DNA from: Clostridiales bacterium UBA1316
Lineage (GTDB): Bacteria > Bacillota > Clostridia > Oscillospirales > Oscillospiraceae
Direction: 5' to 3'
Assembly: GCA_002307055.1 (NCBI GenBank)
Contig: DBTM01000061.1
Span: forward strand, 94,522 to 158,521
DNA length: 64,000 nt
The notes under the pieces were generated by a model, which was not told the origin of the DNA, did no database searches, and saw only the letters and a program-made list of their open reading frames with translations. Below, piece after piece: positions 51,552 to 60,214 of this stretch. Numbering within the stretch: position 1 is the stretch's first letter; the number at the start of each line of letters is the position of its first letter. The translations under genes were made by a program, and so were the position numbers.

Positions 51552-52790
51552 TTACTTTAAAAGAATATCAGACAGCTCTTTATACACATAGTCAGCCACC
51601 AGCCGGTGGCCTTCAGCGTTGAAATGGACGCTGTCACTGCTGTATTTCTCCATTCCGTAAGAGAATGCGTATATATCGATGATATCCAGCTTCATATCGC
51701 CTGCCACGGCTATTTCCGCTTTCACGATTTCCCCCATGAGGTTGTCGTAGCCTTTCAAGCCCAGCAGACGGGGCGGTGTCATCACAATCACCTTCGGAGC
51801 TTGGGGCAGGCTGATAAAGGCCTCCAATAATTGCTTATAATCCTGAGAAAAATCACTCATATCCGGCGTCCACACCGCGTCGTTGGCGCCCAGTGTGACG
51901 AGGATAATATCCGCTTTGGTTTTCAGACTCTCGGCGCATATTTTTGAATGAAGATAAGAGAGCTTGCTTTCGTTGTTGACAGCAACGCCCGCGACGCCGT
52001 AATTTTCTGTCGTAAAGGTATAGGTGCCTTTCAGCTTGGAGAGAACCGCGGGAAAGGCTTCGGCTGTCGGATTGACTAAATCGTAGCCGGAGGTAAAGCT
52101 GTCGCCGATGCAGGCAACGAGATAACTTGTGGGAAGAAGACCGTATTGAAGGGCGGCGCTTTTACTGACAGCACCGTCTGCGGCAAGCTTTTTTACCAGT
52201 GTTGTATTATTTGCTTTCATCTGCTGTGTCAAAGCGAGATAGCAAAGATGAACACAATCATCCCGATAAAAAGCGGAGGCACCGTTTTTATAACTGCCTG
52301 CGGGAATCAAGCCGATTTCCTCGGCTTTCATAATAGAGTTATCATAGCTGAAATCACCCAGGTTATCGTCGTAACCCAAAGCCCGAAGCACAAAAGTAAT
52401 AAACATATGCGCGTCAGCATTTGTGTTGCCGCCGAATACACCCTCTGAAGTGCCTTTTGTCAAGCCCTTTGAATAAGCCCATACGGCGTACCGGTCAGCC
52501 CAGGCAGGAACATCCTTGAAGGGATTTGCGTCCGTGCCCGCCTTCGCTTCCACTTCCTTGCCCAGCAAACGCACAAGCAGGACAAGCGCTTCGGTGCGTG
52601 TGGGCGTGCGGTCAAGCTCATACCCCTTATCCGTGCCTTTGAAAAGACCCAGCGCATACAATATGTCCGCTTTATCGGTATAAAGCGGCGTATACGCCGT
52701 TGCTGGGGCGGCAGCGGCTGATGCCGCTATGCCTGTCAGCAAAGCGATTGCGAGGCTCAGTGCCAGTAATCTGATTTTTGCTTTTTTCAT
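51552..52790 (-). CDS. SLH-domain SGNH/GDSL hydrolase (probable carbohydrate esterase)
   Basis: A 412-residue exported protein: signal peptide (cleavage after about residue 27, ASAAAA), two to three S-layer-homology-like segments in residues 35-195 (DILYALGLFKGTDKGYELDR, TRTEALVLLVRLLG, PAWADRYAVWAYSKGLTKGT) and an SGNH hydrolase from about 210. Catalytic blocks are CIGDSFTSGYD (block I), LVTLGANDAVW (block III) and YSSDSVHFNAEG (Asp/His, block V). Esterases of this kind deacetylate xylan, and the neighbouring GH10 genes support that. SLH anchors it to the cell wall. The position 40 bases before the lipoprotein gene fits an operon. Confidence 0.85.
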   Translation of the reverse strand: MKKAKIRLLALSLAIALLTGIAASAAAAPATAYTPLYTDKADILYALGLFKGTDKGYELDRTPTRTEALVLLVRLLGKEVEAKAGTDANPFKDVPAWADRYAVWAYSKGLTKGTSEGVFGGNTNADAHMFITFVLRALGYDDNLGDFSYDNSIMKAEEIGLIPAGSYKNGASAFYRDDCVHLCYLALTQQMKANNTTLVKKLAADGAVSKSAALQYGLLPTSYLVACIGDSFTSGYDLVNPTAEAFPAVLSKLKGTYTFTTENYGVAGVAVNNESKLSYLHSKICAESLKTKADIILVTLGANDAVWTPDMSDFSQDYKQLLEAFISLPQAPKVIVMTPPRLLGLKGYDNLMGEIVKAEIAVAGDMKLDIIDIYAFSYGMEKYSSDSVHFNAEGHRLVADYVYKELSDILLK

Positions 52791-52810
52791 TTTAGTCCCC
52801 GCAATCGTTA

Positions 52811-53680
52811 TTAGAGCAATAATAATAAAGTCCCGGAAACAATGAGCAGCAAGCCGATAAATGCTTTACCGGTCAGTTTTTCCTTTAGGAATATGCGCGA
52901 AAACGCGATGGCAACGACGATGCTCAGCTTGTCAACGGGTACAACCAGACTGGCTTTGCCAATTTGCAGCGCATGGTAATAACACAGCCAGGAAAGCCCG
53001 GTTGCTAAACCCGATAATATAAGAAACCCCCAGCTTTTTCTGTCTACAGACTTCACCAGAACATGCTTTTTCTGAAAAAAGACAATGCCCCACGCCATTA
53101 TCAATACGACGATTGTGCGAATCGCCGTGCCTAAATTTGACTCAATCCCCTGTATACCCACTTTACCGAGTATCGAGGTTAACGCGGCAAAAACGGCTGA
53201 TAGAATCGCAAAAAACAGCCATGAATTACTTTTGACTTCCGAGGGCTCGGATTTTCGCTTTTGAATCATCAGGAAAGTCCCCGCACCCAGCAGCACAATG
53301 CCAAAGCCCATCCATAAGGTCGGTATCTCGCCTAATAGCAAAAAAGCGAGGAGAATGGTCAGTATGGTGCTGCTCTTATCAATGGGTGTCACCTTGTTGA
53401 CGTTCCCGAGCTGTAAGGCTTTAAAATAGCATAACCAGGACGCGCCTGTGGCACCGCCCGAAAGGATCAGAAACACAAGGCTGCGCGCCGAAATACTGCC
53501 GATGGTATGGAACGAGCCGACAACCAAAACCATGAGCCATGAGAAAAGAAGGACAACAACGGTGCGGATTGCTGTCGCCAGATTAGAGTCGGTATTTTTA
53601 ATGCCGACTTTCGCTAAAATTGATGTCATTCCGGCGAATAACGCCGAGCCTAAAGCGAATAAAAACCACAATGAAATCAC
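52811..53680 (-). CDS. EamA/DMT-family membrane transporter
   Basis: A 289-residue protein with ten transmembrane helices and a clear internal duplication: FALGSALFAGMTSILAKVGI in the first half matches FAILSAVFAALTSILGKVGI in the second, and SGGATGASWLCYFKALQLGN matches SGLATGLSWLCYYHALQIGK. This is the two-EamA-domain layout of the drug/metabolite exporter superfamily. The substrate is unknown. It lies between the exported GH10 and the SLH-esterase in the same direction, so a role with sugars or their derivatives is possible but not shown. Confidence 0.85.
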   Translation of the reverse strand: MISLWFLFALGSALFAGMTSILAKVGIKNTDSNLATAIRTVVVLLFSWLMVLVVGSFHTIGSISARSLVFLILSGGATGASWLCYFKALQLGNVNKVTPIDKSSTILTILLAFLLLGEIPTLWMGFGIVLLGAGTFLMIQKRKSEPSEVKSNSWLFFAILSAVFAALTSILGKVGIQGIESNLGTAIRTIVVLIMAWGIVFFQKKHVLVKSVDRKSWGFLILSGLATGLSWLCYYHALQIGKASLVVPVDKLSIVVAIAFSRIFLKEKLTGKAFIGLLLIVSGTLLLLL

Positions 53681-53695
53681 ATTCCTAACTTATAT

Positions 53696-54955
53696 TTAAA
53701 AGCCCGCATGGTCATGATCTAAAATTGCCCCGTAGTAAGCGTATTTCGGTTTCAAAAAACTGTCGAACAATAACGGACTGTATTGTCTTCGCCATGATAA
53801 ATTGTCGGAGAATCCCCAGAAAGTTACGGCTGTAACTTTTGTGGCGCCGGCCTTATTTGCCTCAACAATGCCGCTCAGCAGGTTATAGTAATACTGCCCC
53901 TGTGTTTTCAAGTTCGCGTCCGTCGCGCTCAGGTTGGTCTTCCATGAGCCAAGCCCGACATCCAGCTCCGTAATCTGCACATCAAGGCCAAGCGCGCTGA
54001 AAGCCTTCAGCGTCTCCATATAGCGGTCAATTGAATCTGTTGTATATAAATGCCCCTGACAGCCGATGCCGTCAATTAAGGATCGGCCGTTCTTATCTAC
54101 CAGAGATTGTGCCAGCTTAACGATGGCGCTTGTTTTTTGCTGCTCATTATAATCGTTATAAAAAAGCTTAATACTTTCAGGCGCGTATTTATCGGCATAC
54201 GAGAATGCGTACCAAATATAGTCGTGACCAATAATTTTATCCCACAGACTGTCACGATACGTACCATTTTCCATAATGGCCTCATTGACGACATCATACG
54301 CGTAAAACATATCCGTATAACCCAGCGTATCCAACAATCCGAAAGCCTGCTTTATATAGCTCTCCATACGCGAGAGCATTGTGTCGCGGTCGACTAAGCC
54401 TTTACTCTCGTCGAAATCCACATGAAAAATCCAATTCGGTGTCTGAGAGTGCCATATAAGGGTGTGACCGCGTACAGGTATGCCGTTGCTTTTTGCCCAA
54501 TTAAGCAGCGCTGTCGTCTTCTGCGGAAATTCCACAACGATATCGCCTGCCGCCATACTCTTTGCCTTGTTCAGAATCGAATCCGGCTTCATATAATTTT
54601 CCAGCGTGATGCTGTTGAAATTTTGTTTAATGAGGTCTGTATACTTGCTTTGCGCTGCCATAATGTCTGATAAGCAGGTGCCGATTTTAATGCCATACGG
54701 CGTATAGACACCCTTAATTCCGCCATCAATTAACATAGTTACCTGTGGGGTTGGCACTGCCGTTTCTGATGATGATGTCTGCGTCGGCGGTAAAGCTGAA
54801 ACCGAAGGTGATGCCTGCGCCGAGGGCGATGCCGACGGCGATGCGGATTCCTGCGCGGCATCAGAATGATTATTAACAGCGCAGCCGGCGGCACCGGTTA
54901 ATATCAGCATGATGATCATCATTAATGATGCTGTGCGCAGTAATCTCCGTTTCAT
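53696..54955 (-). CDS. GH10 endo-1,4-beta-xylanase lipoprotein
   Basis: The 419-residue protein has a signal peptide with lipobox (LTGAAGC, Cys25), a Ser/Pro/Ala linker of about 55 residues (SASPSASPSAQASPSVSALP), and a GH10 catalytic domain. Acid/base Glu is in AYDVVNEAIMENGTY, nucleophile in LDVQITELDVGLG; RGHTLIWHSQTPNWIF and TAVTFWGFSDNLSW are typical. ATG 54955 has GGAGGG 6 bases upstream. It should degrade xylan at the cell surface, with products taken up and finished by the cytoplasmic GH10 four genes on. It is the first gene of the cluster. Confidence 0.93.
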   Translation of the reverse strand: MKRRLLRTASLMMIIMLILTGAAGCAVNNHSDAAQESASPSASPSAQASPSVSALPPTQTSSSETAVPTPQVTMLIDGGIKGVYTPYGIKIGTCLSDIMAAQSKYTDLIKQNFNSITLENYMKPDSILNKAKSMAAGDIVVEFPQKTTALLNWAKSNGIPVRGHTLIWHSQTPNWIFHVDFDESKGLVDRDTMLSRMESYIKQAFGLLDTLGYTDMFYAYDVVNEAIMENGTYRDSLWDKIIGHDYIWYAFSYADKYAPESIKLFYNDYNEQQKTSAIVKLAQSLVDKNGRSLIDGIGCQGHLYTTDSIDRYMETLKAFSALGLDVQITELDVGLGSWKTNLSATDANLKTQGQYYYNLLSGIVEANKAGATKVTAVTFWGFSDNLSWRRQYSPLLFDSFLKPKYAYYGAILDHDHAGF

Positions 54956-55235
54956 AATAACCCTCCAGTCAATTATACAGGATAGTAAAAAATCGTTAAT
55001 TATCGGCGAGCCAGCCATTTAAAATGATGTGAATGCGCTTATGGTAAAAGCAATAAATATCCACCGTCAGTTTGTGTCAATGAACTTTAGCATTATATCA
55101 TAAATGGAAATAAATTGAGGAGCAATTTTACATAAAATATACATTTTCTTTGTAGAGTTACGGTACGTTGAGTCATCACTTTTTTGCTGGAATGACATAT
55201 AATGCTAAAAGCTGAGGTAAAAGGGAGAACATAAT

Positions 55236-57116
55236 ATGAATAGACGTTTGGCAATGTGGGGCTGGTGGCATGGAAAGAATTTGGGAGACAATTGGATAAA
55301 GCGTACTCTGACGGAGTTGTTTCCTAAAGCAGAGTTTATACACACAGGATTTATGGACTTTTCCGTGTATGATTTCGTCATCTGCGGCGGCGGCGGCCTT
55401 TACATATTCGATACAATAAAGCCATGGACAAACTACACGCAGAAAACCCCATACGGAATGCTTGGCCTTGGAGCAGAATTCCCTCATCCAACAGATGAAG
55501 CAGAAAAGCTCAGCAGAAATGCAGAATTCTTCTATGTTCGTGATCAATACTCACTGGATTGCATGAGAATTAAGAATATCGAGAGATCATATGATATTAC
55601 TTTCGCCGCACCGCTGAGCTTTACCGAAATTGACAAGCTGGATATGAGCCGATTGTTTTTCGTGTGGCGTGACTGCTTATCGCTCACTTCATACGAACAA
55701 TTCAAGGACTATATCGGTTATGAGAATAATCAGGAAGTATACAATCAAATCATATCCGAAGAATTCACTGAAGTTATTTCCGACGATTTTCAGACAGACG
55801 GGAACGATATAGAAAACAGAATCGGCAGCTGCGGCTTTGTCATTTCAGGACGCTATCACGGTATCGTTGCGGCGATTCAAAAGGGCTTGCCCTGTATCGC
55901 CATCGATATCTGTCCGAAGATTCGTGTGCTGATGAGAGACTGCGGTCTTGAGGAATACTGTATCAAGGTCAATGAGACAAATAAGCTCGCTGAGCTCATC
56001 TCCAGAGCGAAAAAGGATAAGGCTAGCATCAGGGAGAAACAGTTTGAGTACAGAGAAAAAGCATATGCAGTATTGCTAAAGCATATAGCCAATGCAAAAG
56101 CCGCTGTAGACAGAGTACTCAATCCTGTCCGAGTGCTGCATTACGGGTCATACTGGATGAAAGACAATGATGTTATTAAGGTCATGGCAGACGATCTTGC
56201 AAAGCTTGCTGACGTCAAAGAGATCGATTTGAAAGCGTACACGAACGAACCCGATGCTAGAATTATGACTAAAATTCCAACACCGAACGGACTGATATGT
56301 ACGCTTGATGCTGAAAAAATCAGAGATGATATGATTGACTTTAAGCCTGATGCCGTCATATTGAATTCCGGCGGACTTGTACTTGAAGACAGCGGTTTCA
56401 AAATGCTTTCGGATATGGGTGTTGTCAGCGTCGGCATAGAATTATCCGATCCGGACGTGTTTGCATACAACGGAGCGTCTTACGCCCATAAATTTGACCT
56501 GTTCTATACAAACGCACGGTATTCGTTTGATTATCAATATAACAAAGAACAGGTTAACATTCATATGCTTCCTTTTGCAGCGTCAACGGCGCATCATTAT
56601 TACATGCCGGAGATTGAAAAAAAATACGACCTTGTTGTAGTCGGGCACGCCCGGGAAGACAGACGCCGCGTGATAAAGGAGCTGAGCAAAGAGTTCAATA
56701 TCGGTACCTACGGTGAAGGCTGGGACGGCGCACTGGGTGCGGTGTACGGTGCTGAGCAAACAAAGGCGATTAACAGCGGCCTTATGTATTTGTCGTTTGC
56801 GCAGACAAACGCAGGCTTCAGCAATGTGAAAGTCGGCCTATTTGAAGCCGCAGCCTGTAATCAGGTTGTGATCACACGTTATATGGAGGAACTGAATGAT
56901 TATTTTGATATCGGCAAAGAGATCATCTGTTATAAGGATGAAGAAGAGCTCCCAGGTATTATAGAGTATTACCTGACGCATTCGGATGCGCGCGAAGCGA
57001 TACGCAGAAATGCGTATGTTAAGTGCTTGAGAGAGCATACATATCTGAGCAGATGGGGGATGGTGAAGGATGATATTATTGCGTTTAAGGAAGAAAAGGT
57101 AAAACAGCATGAATGA
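55236..57116 (+). CDS. Polysaccharide pyruvyltransferase / CgeB-like glycosyltransferase fusion
   Basis: A 626-residue protein. Residues about 12-260 form a polysaccharide pyruvyl transferase domain: WWHGKNLGDNWIKRTLTELF, DFVICGGGGLYIFD, and the late SCGFVISGRYHGIVAAIQKGLP. From about 300 a second domain begins (RVLHYGSYWMKDNDVIKVMA) and ends with the CgeB-type glycosyltransferase pattern YDLVVVGHAREDRRR, TYGEGWDGALG, NVKVGLFEAAACNQVVI. CgeB proteins act in spore-coat glycosylation. The upstream DNA has CATATAATG with AC 16 bases earlier, weakly like a sporulation promoter. The adjacent pseudogene ATG overlaps its last codons. Two activities in one chain are an inference from the domain order. 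Confidence 0.75.
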   Translation: MNRRLAMWGWWHGKNLGDNWIKRTLTELFPKAEFIHTGFMDFSVYDFVICGGGGLYIFDTIKPWTNYTQKTPYGMLGLGAEFPHPTDEAEKLSRNAEFFYVRDQYSLDCMRIKNIERSYDITFAAPLSFTEIDKLDMSRLFFVWRDCLSLTSYEQFKDYIGYENNQEVYNQIISEEFTEVISDDFQTDGNDIENRIGSCGFVISGRYHGIVAAIQKGLPCIAIDICPKIRVLMRDCGLEEYCIKVNETNKLAELISRAKKDKASIREKQFEYREKAYAVLLKHIANAKAAVDRVLNPVRVLHYGSYWMKDNDVIKVMADDLAKLADVKEIDLKAYTNEPDARIMTKIPTPNGLICTLDAEKIRDDMIDFKPDAVILNSGGLVLEDSGFKMLSDMGVVSVGIELSDPDVFAYNGASYAHKFDLFYTNARYSFDYQYNKEQVNIHMLPFAASTAHHYYMPEIEKKYDLVVVGHAREDRRRVIKELSKEFNIGTYGEGWDGALGAVYGAEQTKAINSGLMYLSFAQTNAGFSNVKVGLFEAAACNQVVITRYMEELNDYFDIGKEIICYKDEEELPGIIEYYLTHSDAREAIRRNAYVKCLREHTYLSRWGMVKDDIIAFKEEKVKQHE

Positions 57117-57901
57117 CTTTATATTAAAGGGTGAAAAATTTTTATGAGACTGTCTTTTTGACGGCCTGGCACATTCCTGCGACGCTGTTAGCAGAATATA
57201 TAATAAGCCATATCCCGAGGTAACGGGCTATGTTATCAAGTATTTTTGCGATCATGACGGTATTGATGACGCGGTACTGGCCGCAGGGCACAAGCTGCTG
57301 GCGCTGCAGGATGACACGGGCGGCTTCCCGTCATTCTATTCCCAACACATTCTTTTTGCTTTTGACACGGCGCAGATACTGAACGGCTTCTGTTCACTCT
57401 ATGAAAAAACTGGAGATAAAGCCTTCTATGACGCTGCCATTCGAGCAGGCCGCTTTATTATATCGATGCAGCTTGAAAACGGTGCGATTATACCGATTTA
57501 TGATCGGTACTCCAAAGAAGCGCTGATATCTCAAGAAACCTATGCCATATGGAAGGGGCCGTTTGCAGGCGGAGAAACAGCGCGCGTCGATACCATACTG
57601 AAGGAGCATGTCCTTTGCATGCTTCAGTCGAACGGTTATATTCCATATGCGGCTCAACTGCCATATGCGTATGTTTCGGGGACGGTTCAGCTGGGAATTA
57701 TCCTGTTCAAAATGGATTATGTGAAAGAAGCTTTACATATAAGAGATTACGCGCGGCGTGTTCAGTTAAAGGATGTATCGGGCGGTCTGTTTCAATATAC
57801 CGACAAGGACTCAAACCTGGATAACCATATCCATACTGAAATCAATTCTTTGGGGAACAAAGTATTTCTGTGAGCTGGAACGTCTTATGGAGGATGAATA
57901 A
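57109..57901 (+). pseudogene. Broken (alpha/alpha-toroid-like) carbohydrate enzyme gene
   Basis: Starting at ATG 57109, MNDFILKGEKFL is followed by an in-frame TGA at 57145-57147, after which the frame is open to 57873 (DCLFDGLAHSCDAVSRIYNK, ..GGFPSFYSQHILFAFDTAQI, ..DAAIRAGRFIISMQLENGAI). A second lesion near 57860, a +1 shift, changes the ending from NKYFCELERLMEDE to NKVFL; the intended stop would be at 57899-57901. TGA fits a CGA to TGA change, though reading-through cannot be excluded. The helical repeats with Gly-Phe and Gln-Leu-Glu-Asn look like a toroid-type hydrolase or epimerase; the exact family is not recognised. The ATG overlaps the preceding gene, so it was once co-translated. 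Confidence 0.75.
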
Positions 57902-57925
57902 ATAATCATTCGGAAAGGAAAAAGC

Positions 57926-58681
57926 ATGGAGGATAAAAATTACAGTGAGCCGCTTACCGATTATGAGTGGAGTATGCTTTATGATTCCGCTCAGCTCGAT
58001 TCTATAGTCCGTAATATTCTGAGCGGCAGCCTCAGCGCGCAGAGCAGGGAGCTGCTGCGGCTCAGCGGGGAAAAAGATAAAATACTTGAAATCGGCTGCG
58101 GCAGCGGCGCCACAACAGCCTATCTTTCAAAAAACGGCAGGCTGTGCACGGCACTTGATTTTCAAGATAAGAGCCTTTTGCTGACGCGTGCAGTATGCCA
58201 AAAGCTCGGCTGTGCGGTGAGAACCGTCAAAGCGGATGCCAGAAACACGCTTCCGTTTGAAGCATTTGAATTTGATATTGCTTTTCAGGCAGGCTTGCTG
58301 GAGCATTTTGAAAGAGCCGAGCGCGTTGAAATGCTCCGGCGCTGGAGGCCCTGCTGCAAAAAAATGGTTTCGCTTATTCCGAATGCGGCGTCTCTGGGCT
58401 ACCGTATGGGAAAAGGCCTGATGGAAAAGAACGGTACCTGGATATACGGCAAGGAGATGCCGCAATATACGCTGATTAAGGATTTTGAAGAGGCCGGCTA
58501 TTCGGTGACGGATGAATACACAATCGGTGAAAAAAATTCTGTGAATTTTCTCCCTAAAGGCCATTATCTCAGAGAAGCCATTGAAAGGTGGCTTTCAGAA
58601 ATGGAGCTCTGCGGTGATAACTGCGGCCAAGGCTATTTGCTGGTAACAATAGGGGAGAATACCGTAGTTAATCGTGCTTAA
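57926..58681 (+). CDS. SAM-dependent methyltransferase in the glycosylation island
   Basis: A 251-residue class I methyltransferase: motif I KILEIGCGSGATTAYLSKNG at about residues 50-70, DIAFQAGLLEHFE near 125. Similar enzymes methylate sugars or the peptide backbone of coat glycans; substrate unknown. GGAAAGG precedes ATG 57926. It lies 24 bases past the broken toroid-type gene and 44 bases before a second, broken methyltransferase. Confidence 0.8.
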   Translation: MEDKNYSEPLTDYEWSMLYDSAQLDSIVRNILSGSLSAQSRELLRLSGEKDKILEIGCGSGATTAYLSKNGRLCTALDFQDKSLLLTRAVCQKLGCAVRTVKADARNTLPFEAFEFDIAFQAGLLEHFERAERVEMLRRWRPCCKKMVSLIPNAASLGYRMGKGLMEKNGTWIYGKEMPQYTLIKDFEEAGYSVTDEYTIGEKNSVNFLPKGHYLREAIERWLSEMELCGDNCGQGYLLVTIGENTVVNRA

Positions 58682-58724
58682 TTTTTGCGGGCATGACAAT
58701 TAAGGATGAAAGAAGCGTTTTGAG

Positions 58725-59261
58725 ATGCCGGAAAAAGAATACACGGATTATTATGGATCCTTCTGGCCCAAGGCCAGCGACGAAATTTACAAGCTTATAT
58801 TAAGGAACATATCTCAGCATGAGGAGATTCTTTAAATCGGTATGGGCAGCGGTCATCTGCTGTTTAGACTGGCACTAAATAAAGACGCGTATGATACCGT
58901 CAAGGCTGTCTTCGGCTCAGCCGCTCTTAATACGCCGCTGTACTGCGGCGATATACTTGACCACAATAAGCAATATGATTTCATATACAGCACAGGACTG
59001 CTCCAATGCCTGGAGGAAAAAGCAAGAGCGGCCCTCCTTCTGCATGTGAAAAAAATCTCCGGAAGATGTTTTTATGTCGTTCCTGAAACATTATGTGACA
59101 GGAACATGGGCAGCATTCAAGCTGCAGGTGTTGCCGGCTGTCCTGAATACTCTGTGAGCGGCCTCCCGATACTTTTATCAAAGCTTTACGATCGCGTCAG
59201 GCTGGGCAGGCTTGAAAATGTGGTGAATGACTCCGATTTTTTATACTATATATGTGATTGA
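58725..59261 (+). pseudogene. Broken SAM-dependent methyltransferase
   Basis: From ATG 58725 the frame reads MPEKEYTDYYGSFWPKASDE, then ISQHEEIL, TAA at 58833-58835, then IGMGSGHLLFRL. The stop sits exactly where motif I should read ILEIGMGSG, so GAA (Glu) has become TAA. The frame then stays open to 59261 (DFIYSTGLLQCLEEKARAAL, ..ISGRCFYVVPETL). The missing Glu of motif I and the premature stop make it nonfunctional. It is a recent lesion, since no other break is seen, and is shorter than the methyltransferase next to it. Confidence 0.8.
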
Positions 59262-59279
59262 ATAGGCTCCTGACAAACA

Positions 59280-59317
59280 AAAACGCTCTTACTTTTTCAC
59301 ACAAGTAAGAGCGTTTT
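59280..59317. terminator. Bidirectional terminator in the island
   Basis: AAAACGCTCTTACTT at 59280-59294 pairs exactly with AAGTAAGAGCGTTTT at 59303-59317, 8-base loop. It separates plus-strand genes from the minus-strand glycosyltransferase genes. Confidence 0.9.
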
Positions 59318-59336
59318 CCGCAGAATTTCTGAGAAT

Positions 59337-60182
59337 TCAGGTAATACCGGCTAACAGTTTATAGTTATCCCCAAAGTAATTTTTATGCCACTGGCTTTTG
59401 TGAATCTCGCATAAATGCTTTAACCCCATGGCGCCGTATTGCTTTACAAGTCCGTTATAATTGATCATAACGCTTTCGCCCAGGCTGTTTCTTTGCTCGG
59501 CAACCGCATGATAGGCGATTGAGTTAAAGTTAATTTTCGGATGCCACTTCGCTTTGGTGCCATAATAATAATAATAGCTCAGCATGAGACTGTCGTCATC
59601 AAAGCATTGCTTGCCCTTTAGGAAGTCTGTGTTATATCCTCCTACTTCCTTCAGGATCTTTGCCGAATGGATGCATGGATGCGTCAGTCCCTGCAAAACC
59701 GTGTCTTCGCGGATAGACTTGAGGAAATCTTCATACTTGTCAAAACTATCGGGAAGCGCATGATATTTTTCCATTATTGTCATATTACCGTACCGGTCGA
59801 TGATTCCGCAGCACACCATGGGTTCATCATGTGTATCCAGATAAGCCACCAAAGGATCCTCCCAATTGCTGCTCAGGTACATATCAAGGTGTATTTCGCT
59901 TATATAGTCCGTATCCGGGAAGTTATCCCAAATGTAGTTAAAGCAGCTTTGCCTGCCTGCGGGTATACCGACATTGACGCCCTCCCCGATAACATGAATG
60001 TCGAGCTCAAACTCAGACAGATATTGCCTCAGCTCATCATTGGAAAAATAACCCTGATTATAAACGACCACTGTTTTATATGTGCTTCTTCTGAACGATT
60101 CCATTAAGGTTCGTGTCATATTCAGATCATCTGCTAATCTATTCGCTCTTATCAAAAATAATAGCGTGTGGATGAGTTTCAT
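59337..60182 (-). CDS. GT-A-type glycosyltransferase
   Basis: A 281-residue soluble protein. The segment TYKTVVVYNQGYFSNDELRQ and PDTDYISEIHLDMYLSSNWE, with a single DxD-like HLDMY, resemble GT2-type nucleotide-sugar-binding domains, followed by GGYNTDFLKGKQCFDDDSLM, the DDD as likely second acidic motif. The acceptor is unknown. It is the third of three glycosyltransferase genes in a minus-strand run that starts with the collagen-like genes, suggesting that it acts on them. Confidence 0.65.
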   Translation of the reverse strand: MKLIHTLLFLIRANRLADDLNMTRTLMESFRRSTYKTVVVYNQGYFSNDELRQYLSEFELDIHVIGEGVNVGIPAGRQSCFNYIWDNFPDTDYISEIHLDMYLSSNWEDPLVAYLDTHDEPMVCCGIIDRYGNMTIMEKYHALPDSFDKYEDFLKSIREDTVLQGLTHPCIHSAKILKEVGGYNTDFLKGKQCFDDDSLMLSYYYYYGTKAKWHPKINFNSIAYHAVAEQRNSLGESVMINYNGLVKQYGAMGLKHLCEIHKSQWHKNYFGDNYKLLAGIT

Positions 60183-60214
60183 ATTTTAACCGTCTTTCAT
60201 ATTTAAAAAGTCTT

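Noticed and set aside
57145..57147. In-frame TGA read as selenocysteine
   Set aside because: The codon falls in a Leu-Asp context with no Cys-like redox motif and no SECIS-like hairpin was evident right after it; a second frameshift near the end of the same gene argues for a pseudogene.
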